A stretch of 64,000 nucleotides of DNA. Origin: Trifolium pratense (taxonomy: Eukaryota > Streptophyta > Magnoliopsida > Fabales > Fabaceae). The notes below the pieces were generated by a model. It searched no databases. It was given only the letters and a program-made list of their open reading frames with translations, and was not told the DNA's origin. The stretch is from assembly GCF_020283565.1 (NCBI RefSeq), contig NC_060061.1, positions 15,785,362 through 15,849,361 on the forward strand. Reading direction: 5' to 3'. The position numbers were made by a program, and so were the translations under genes. This document shows positions 61,018-64,000 of this stretch, in pieces. Positions within the stretch are counted from its first letter, which is position 1. Each line of letters opens with the position of its first letter.

Positions 61018-64000
61018 TCATTCAAAGATTGAAAACATGTTCAGATGTTTCTTTATAAAATCAAATCTTTCAACAGATAAAGCTTTAGTAAATATATCAG
61101 CCCATTGATTTTCAGTATCAACAAACTTAATATCTATAATGCCTCTCTGAACATAATCTCTGATAAAATGGTGTTTAATTTCAATATGTTTGGCTCTAGA
61201 GTGTAGAATAGGATTTTTAGATAAATGAATGGCTGCAGTATTATCACAATATAAAGGAATATTGTTACTGCTTACCTGGTAATCTTCTAACTGATATTTT
61301 AACCAGAGTAGTTGTGTGCAACACTTAGCTGCTGAAATGTATTCTGCTTCTGCTGTAGACAAAGCTATAGTAGTTTGTCTCTTACTAGCCCAGGAGATAA
61401 GGTTTTCACCAACAAATTGACAATTGCCACTTGTGGATTTTCTTTCAATTTTATCTCCAGCATAGTCAGCATCACAGAATCCATTTAGCACATAATCATT
61501 GGATTTCTTATAGAGAAGTCCAAGATTAGTTGTTCCTTTCAGATACCTGAAGATTCTCTTTACAGCTGTAAGATGAGATTCTCTAGGATCTGACTGGAAT
61601 CTTGCACATAAGCAAACACTGAATAAAATATCTGGTCTAGAGGCTGTCAGATAGAGTAAGGAGCCAATCATACCTCTGTAGACCTTTTGATCTACCTTTC
61701 CTTCATCATCTGACTTGCCCATGTTGGTAGTTGGATGCATAGGAGTATTCATAATCTTGCAGTCATCTAGATTGAATTTCTTCAGAAGTTCTTTAGTGTA
61801 TTTTGATTGATGAACATAAGTTCCTTCCTTCTTCTGATTGATTTGAATTCCAAGAAAGAACTTCAACTCTCCCATCATGCTCATTTCAAATTCATCCTGC
61901 ATTATCTTAGAAAAATTCTTGCACAAAGCAGCATTAGTTGAACCAAAAATAATATCATCAACATAAATTTGAATGATTAAAATATCTTCTTTGGTTGTTT
62001 TTCTAAAGAGTGTGCAGTCAACCTTTCCTTTTTCAAAACCTTTTTCAAGAAGGAAATTACTGAGTCTATCATACCAAGCTCTTGGAGCTTGTTTCAGACC
62101 ATACAGTGATTTCTTCAATTTAAAAACATGTTCTGGGTTTGAGACATCTTCAAAATCAGGAGGTTGCTTAACATACACTTCTTCAGAAATGAAACCATTT
62201 AAGAAGGCACTTTTAACATCCATCTGATATAAGGTTATTCCATGATTAACAGCATAAGATAGAAGTAACCTTATTGCTTCAAGTCTAGCAACTGGTGCAA
62301 AGGTTTCAGTATAGTCAATCCCCTCTTGTTGACTATAACCTTGTGCAACCAATCTAGCCTTGTTCCTTACCACTTCACCTTGTTCATTCAGCTTGTTTCT
62401 GAATACCCATTTTGTTCCAATAATGTTCTTGTGTGAAGGTTTAGGCACTAGAGTCCATACATCATTCCTTTGGAATTGATTCAGCTCTTCTTGCATTGCT
62501 ACAATCCAAGCATCATCCTTCAGAGCTTCATCAATCTTTGAAGGTTCCATCATTGAGATAAGACCAACTAATGATTCTTCATTTCTCAGTTGAGATCTTG
62601 TCTTTCTTGGACTATCCTTGTTGCCTAAGATCAGTTCCTCTGGATGTGATGACTTGTATTTGAAAGTGTTTCTTGGGGGCTCATCATCTTCAGACTCATC
62701 AACATCAGGTTCAGCAGATGCTTCAGTACTTGGTTGTTCAGAGTCTGTAGGAACTATTGTGTTCAGAGGTACTTCAGAGAATGGATGTTCTGAGTAGTTA
62801 GGAATATCTGAATATTGATCCTCTGATACCTGAAATCTAGATAAACCTTCCACAAGCTCTGACACTTGGTCAGGCTCTTTGTCATCAAATTTGACATGCA
62901 TACTTTCTTCCACAGTGTGTGTTTCAGAAATATATAGTCTGTATGCTTTTGAGCGTTCAGAATATCCTATAAAGATACCCTTATAACCTCTAGCATCAAA
63001 TTTCTTTAGATGGACTTTGTTATTTAAGATGTAACACGTACATCCAAACTGATGAAAATAAGAAATATCAGGTTTTCTTCCTTTGAACAATTCATAAGCA
63101 GTTTTGTTCAACTTAGATCTGATATAGATTCTATTTTGAACATAACATGCTGTGTTTACAGCTTCTGCCCATAAAAACTTTGCTACATTTGTTTCATGCA
63201 TCATGGTTCTGGCCATTTCTTGCAGAGTTCTATTCTTCCTTTCTACAACCCCATTTTGTTGAGGAGTTCTAGGAGAAGAGAATTCATGCAGAATACCAAA
63301 TTTTTCACAAAAGTTTTCAAAAGGTTCATTTTCAAATTCTCCACCATGATCACTTCTAACTTTTAAAATAGTGTAGCCTTTTTCATTTTGAATTTGTTTG
63401 CAGAAGATGCTAAACTCATCATAAGCTTCATCTTTTGTTCTTAGGAATTTTACCCAAGTCCATCTACTGTAATCATCAACAATCACTAATCCATACTTCT
63501 TTCCATTGATTGAAGCAGTGTTAACTGGTCCAAAAAGATCAATGTGAAGAAGTTCCAATGGTCTTGAGGTAGAGACAATGTTCTTAGGTTTAAAAGAAGA
63601 CTTTGTAATCTTTCCTTTTTGACATGAGCCACAAAGTGTGTTTGAGTGATATTTAATTTTAGGTAAACCTCTGACAAGGTCAAGCTTACTAAGCTTAGAG
63701 ATTAACCTCCAGTTAGCATGGCCTAACCTCTTATGCCAGATCCATTTTTCTTCACTCAAGGTCAGAAGACACATCACTTTTTGTTCATTCAAATCAGAAA
63801 GATTAATTTTATAAACATTGTTCTTTCTCAGACCTTTGAATATCATGGTGTTATCAGATTGTTTAGACACAGTACATGATTCCTTATTAAAGACAACTAC
63901 ATAACCATTGTCGCAAAATTGACTTATGCTCAATAGATTATGCTTAAGTCCATCAACTAACCAAACATCATTAATAGATAGGGAGGAATTACCTACTGTA
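61018..64000 (-). CDS. Element E pol (integrase, RT, RNase H), 5' partial
   Basis: Ty1-copia polyprotein, open without interruption to the right edge of the window (first full codon at 63999), so protease and gag lie outside. The edge shows [20 protein letters not shown], the protease-integrase linker. Then come the pre-integrase HHCC ([10 protein letters not shown] ... CGSCQKGK); the integrase core ([35 protein letters not shown]); RT with [12 protein letters not shown] and catalytic [10 protein letters not shown]; and RNase H with [18 protein letters not shown] and ADIFTKAL. Residues between integrase and RT ([11 protein letters not shown] ... [11 protein letters not shown]) are acidic and variable, as usual. 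No lesion is visible. Confidence 0.95.
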   Translation of the reverse strand, partial: TVGNSSLSINDVWLVDGLKHNLLSISQFCDNGYVVVFNKESCTVSKQSDNTMIFKGLRKNNVYKINLSDLNEQKVMCLLTLSEEKWIWHKRLGHANWRLISKLSKLDLVRGLPKIKYHSNTLCGSCQKGKITKSSFKPKNIVSTSRPLELLHIDLFGPVNTASINGKKYGLVIVDDYSRWTWVKFLRTKDEAYDEFSIFCKQIQNEKGYTILKVRSDHGGEFENEPFENFCEKFGILHEFSSPRTPQQNGVVERKNRTLQEMARTMMHETNVAKFLWAEAVNTACYVQNRIYIRSKLNKTAYELFKGRKPDISYFHQFGCTCYILNNKVHLKKFDARGYKGIFIGYSERSKAYRLYISETHTVEESMHVKFDDKEPDQVSELVEGLSRFQVSEDQYSDIPNYSEHPFSEVPLNTIVPTDSEQPSTEASAEPDVDESEDDEPPRNTFKYKSSHPEELILGNKDSPRKTRSQLRNEESLVGLISMMEPSKIDEALKDDAWIVAMQEELNQFQRNDVWTLVPKPSHKNIIGTKWVFRNKLNEQGEVVRNKARLVAQGYSQQEGIDYTETFAPVARLEAIRLLLSYAVNHGITLYQMDVKSAFLNGFISEEVYVKQPPDFEDVSNPEHVFKLKKSLYGLKQAPRAWYDRLSNFLLEKGFEKGKVDCTLFRKTTKEDILIIQIYVDDIIFGSTNAALCKNFSKIMQDEFEMSMMGELKFFLGIQINQKKEGTYVHQSKYTKELLKKFNLDDCKIMNTPMHPTTNMGKSDDEGKVDQKVYRGMIGSLLYLTASRPDILFSVCLCARFQSDPRESHLTAVKRIFRYLKGTTNLGLLYKKSNDYVLNGFCDADYAGDKIERKSTSGNCQFVGENLISWASKRQTTIALSTAEAEYISAAKCCTQLLWLKYQLEDYQVSSNNIPLYCDNTAAIHLSKNPILHSRAKHIEIKHHFIRDYVQRGIIDIKFVDTENQWADIFTKALSVERFDFIKKHLNMFSIFE

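Larger units (their letters stand above)
55537..64000 (-). mobile_element. Element E: Sirevirus-type Ty1-copia with accessory genes, 5' part outside
   Basis: On the minus strand: pol (61018 to the window edge), an envelope-position gene (57839-60565), a small antisense ORF (57241-57606), four polypurine-like motifs and a 1120-bp LTR (55537-56656). It is inserted in pol of element F; the five bases gaagg (55532-55536) would be the target duplication, with the other copy outside. All ORFs are intact, so E is young. Repeated polypurine tracts and an extra ORF after pol are Sirevirus traits. Confidence 0.9.

Overview
The window is plant nuclear DNA made almost entirely of nested transposable elements. 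Evidence for a plant: Tekay-type Ty3-gypsy polyproteins with a chromodomain, Tat- and Athila-type Ty3-gypsy remains, Ty1-copia elements with Sirevirus features, initiator-tRNA-Met primer sites, Helitron ends next to an RPA-like gene, hAT MITEs, and a canonical GT-AG intron. The style of the Sirevirus accessory ORF, the SINE and the LTRs recalls a legume of the clover/medic group; that is recall, not proof. No complete ordinary host gene, rRNA, tRNA or CRISPR was found.

Left block (1-24537) is a stack of insertions. An Athila-like element G (3' tail and LTR, 20295-24537) holds a decayed Sirevirus D (15287-20294). D is cut by a remnant LTR end C (15183-15286), next to which sits a young Tekay element B (minus strand, 6978-15182). 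B's left LTR is split by Tekay element A (1-6977, 5' part outside the window). G's LTR also carries a solo Tekay LTR H with a perfect 5-bp target duplication.

Middle block (24538-45914). Element I (24748-30059) is a complete gag-only Tekay derivative with 2101-bp LTRs and matching TGTTG duplications. It is followed by poorly assignable sequence, a Tekay integrase fragment interrupted by a truncated LTR J (32874 to about 35240), a small MITE, a probable Helitron K (36625-43494) with RPA-like exons plus an internal SINE and a poly-A retroposon, a hAT MITE nested in a second hAT-like MITE, and a second Helitron 3' end at 44990.

Right block (45915-64000). Tat-type element F (minus strand, LTR 45915-46396, pol 52430-55536) carries, between its 3' LTR and pol, three genes on the opposite strand, each preceded by its own TATA box. 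One has a canonical in-frame intron and encodes a Transposase_28-like protein. A 69/70-bp minisatellite with an open 23-residue repeat frame lies between these genes and pol. F is interrupted by Sirevirus E (55537 to beyond 64000), which has an intact pol, a 908-residue envelope-position gene and a small antisense ORF. The small antisense ORFs of E (Ty1-copia) and F (Ty3-gypsy) share a recognisable motif, and several accessory proteins contain SUMO-interaction-like stretches. This is the most unusual observation in the window.
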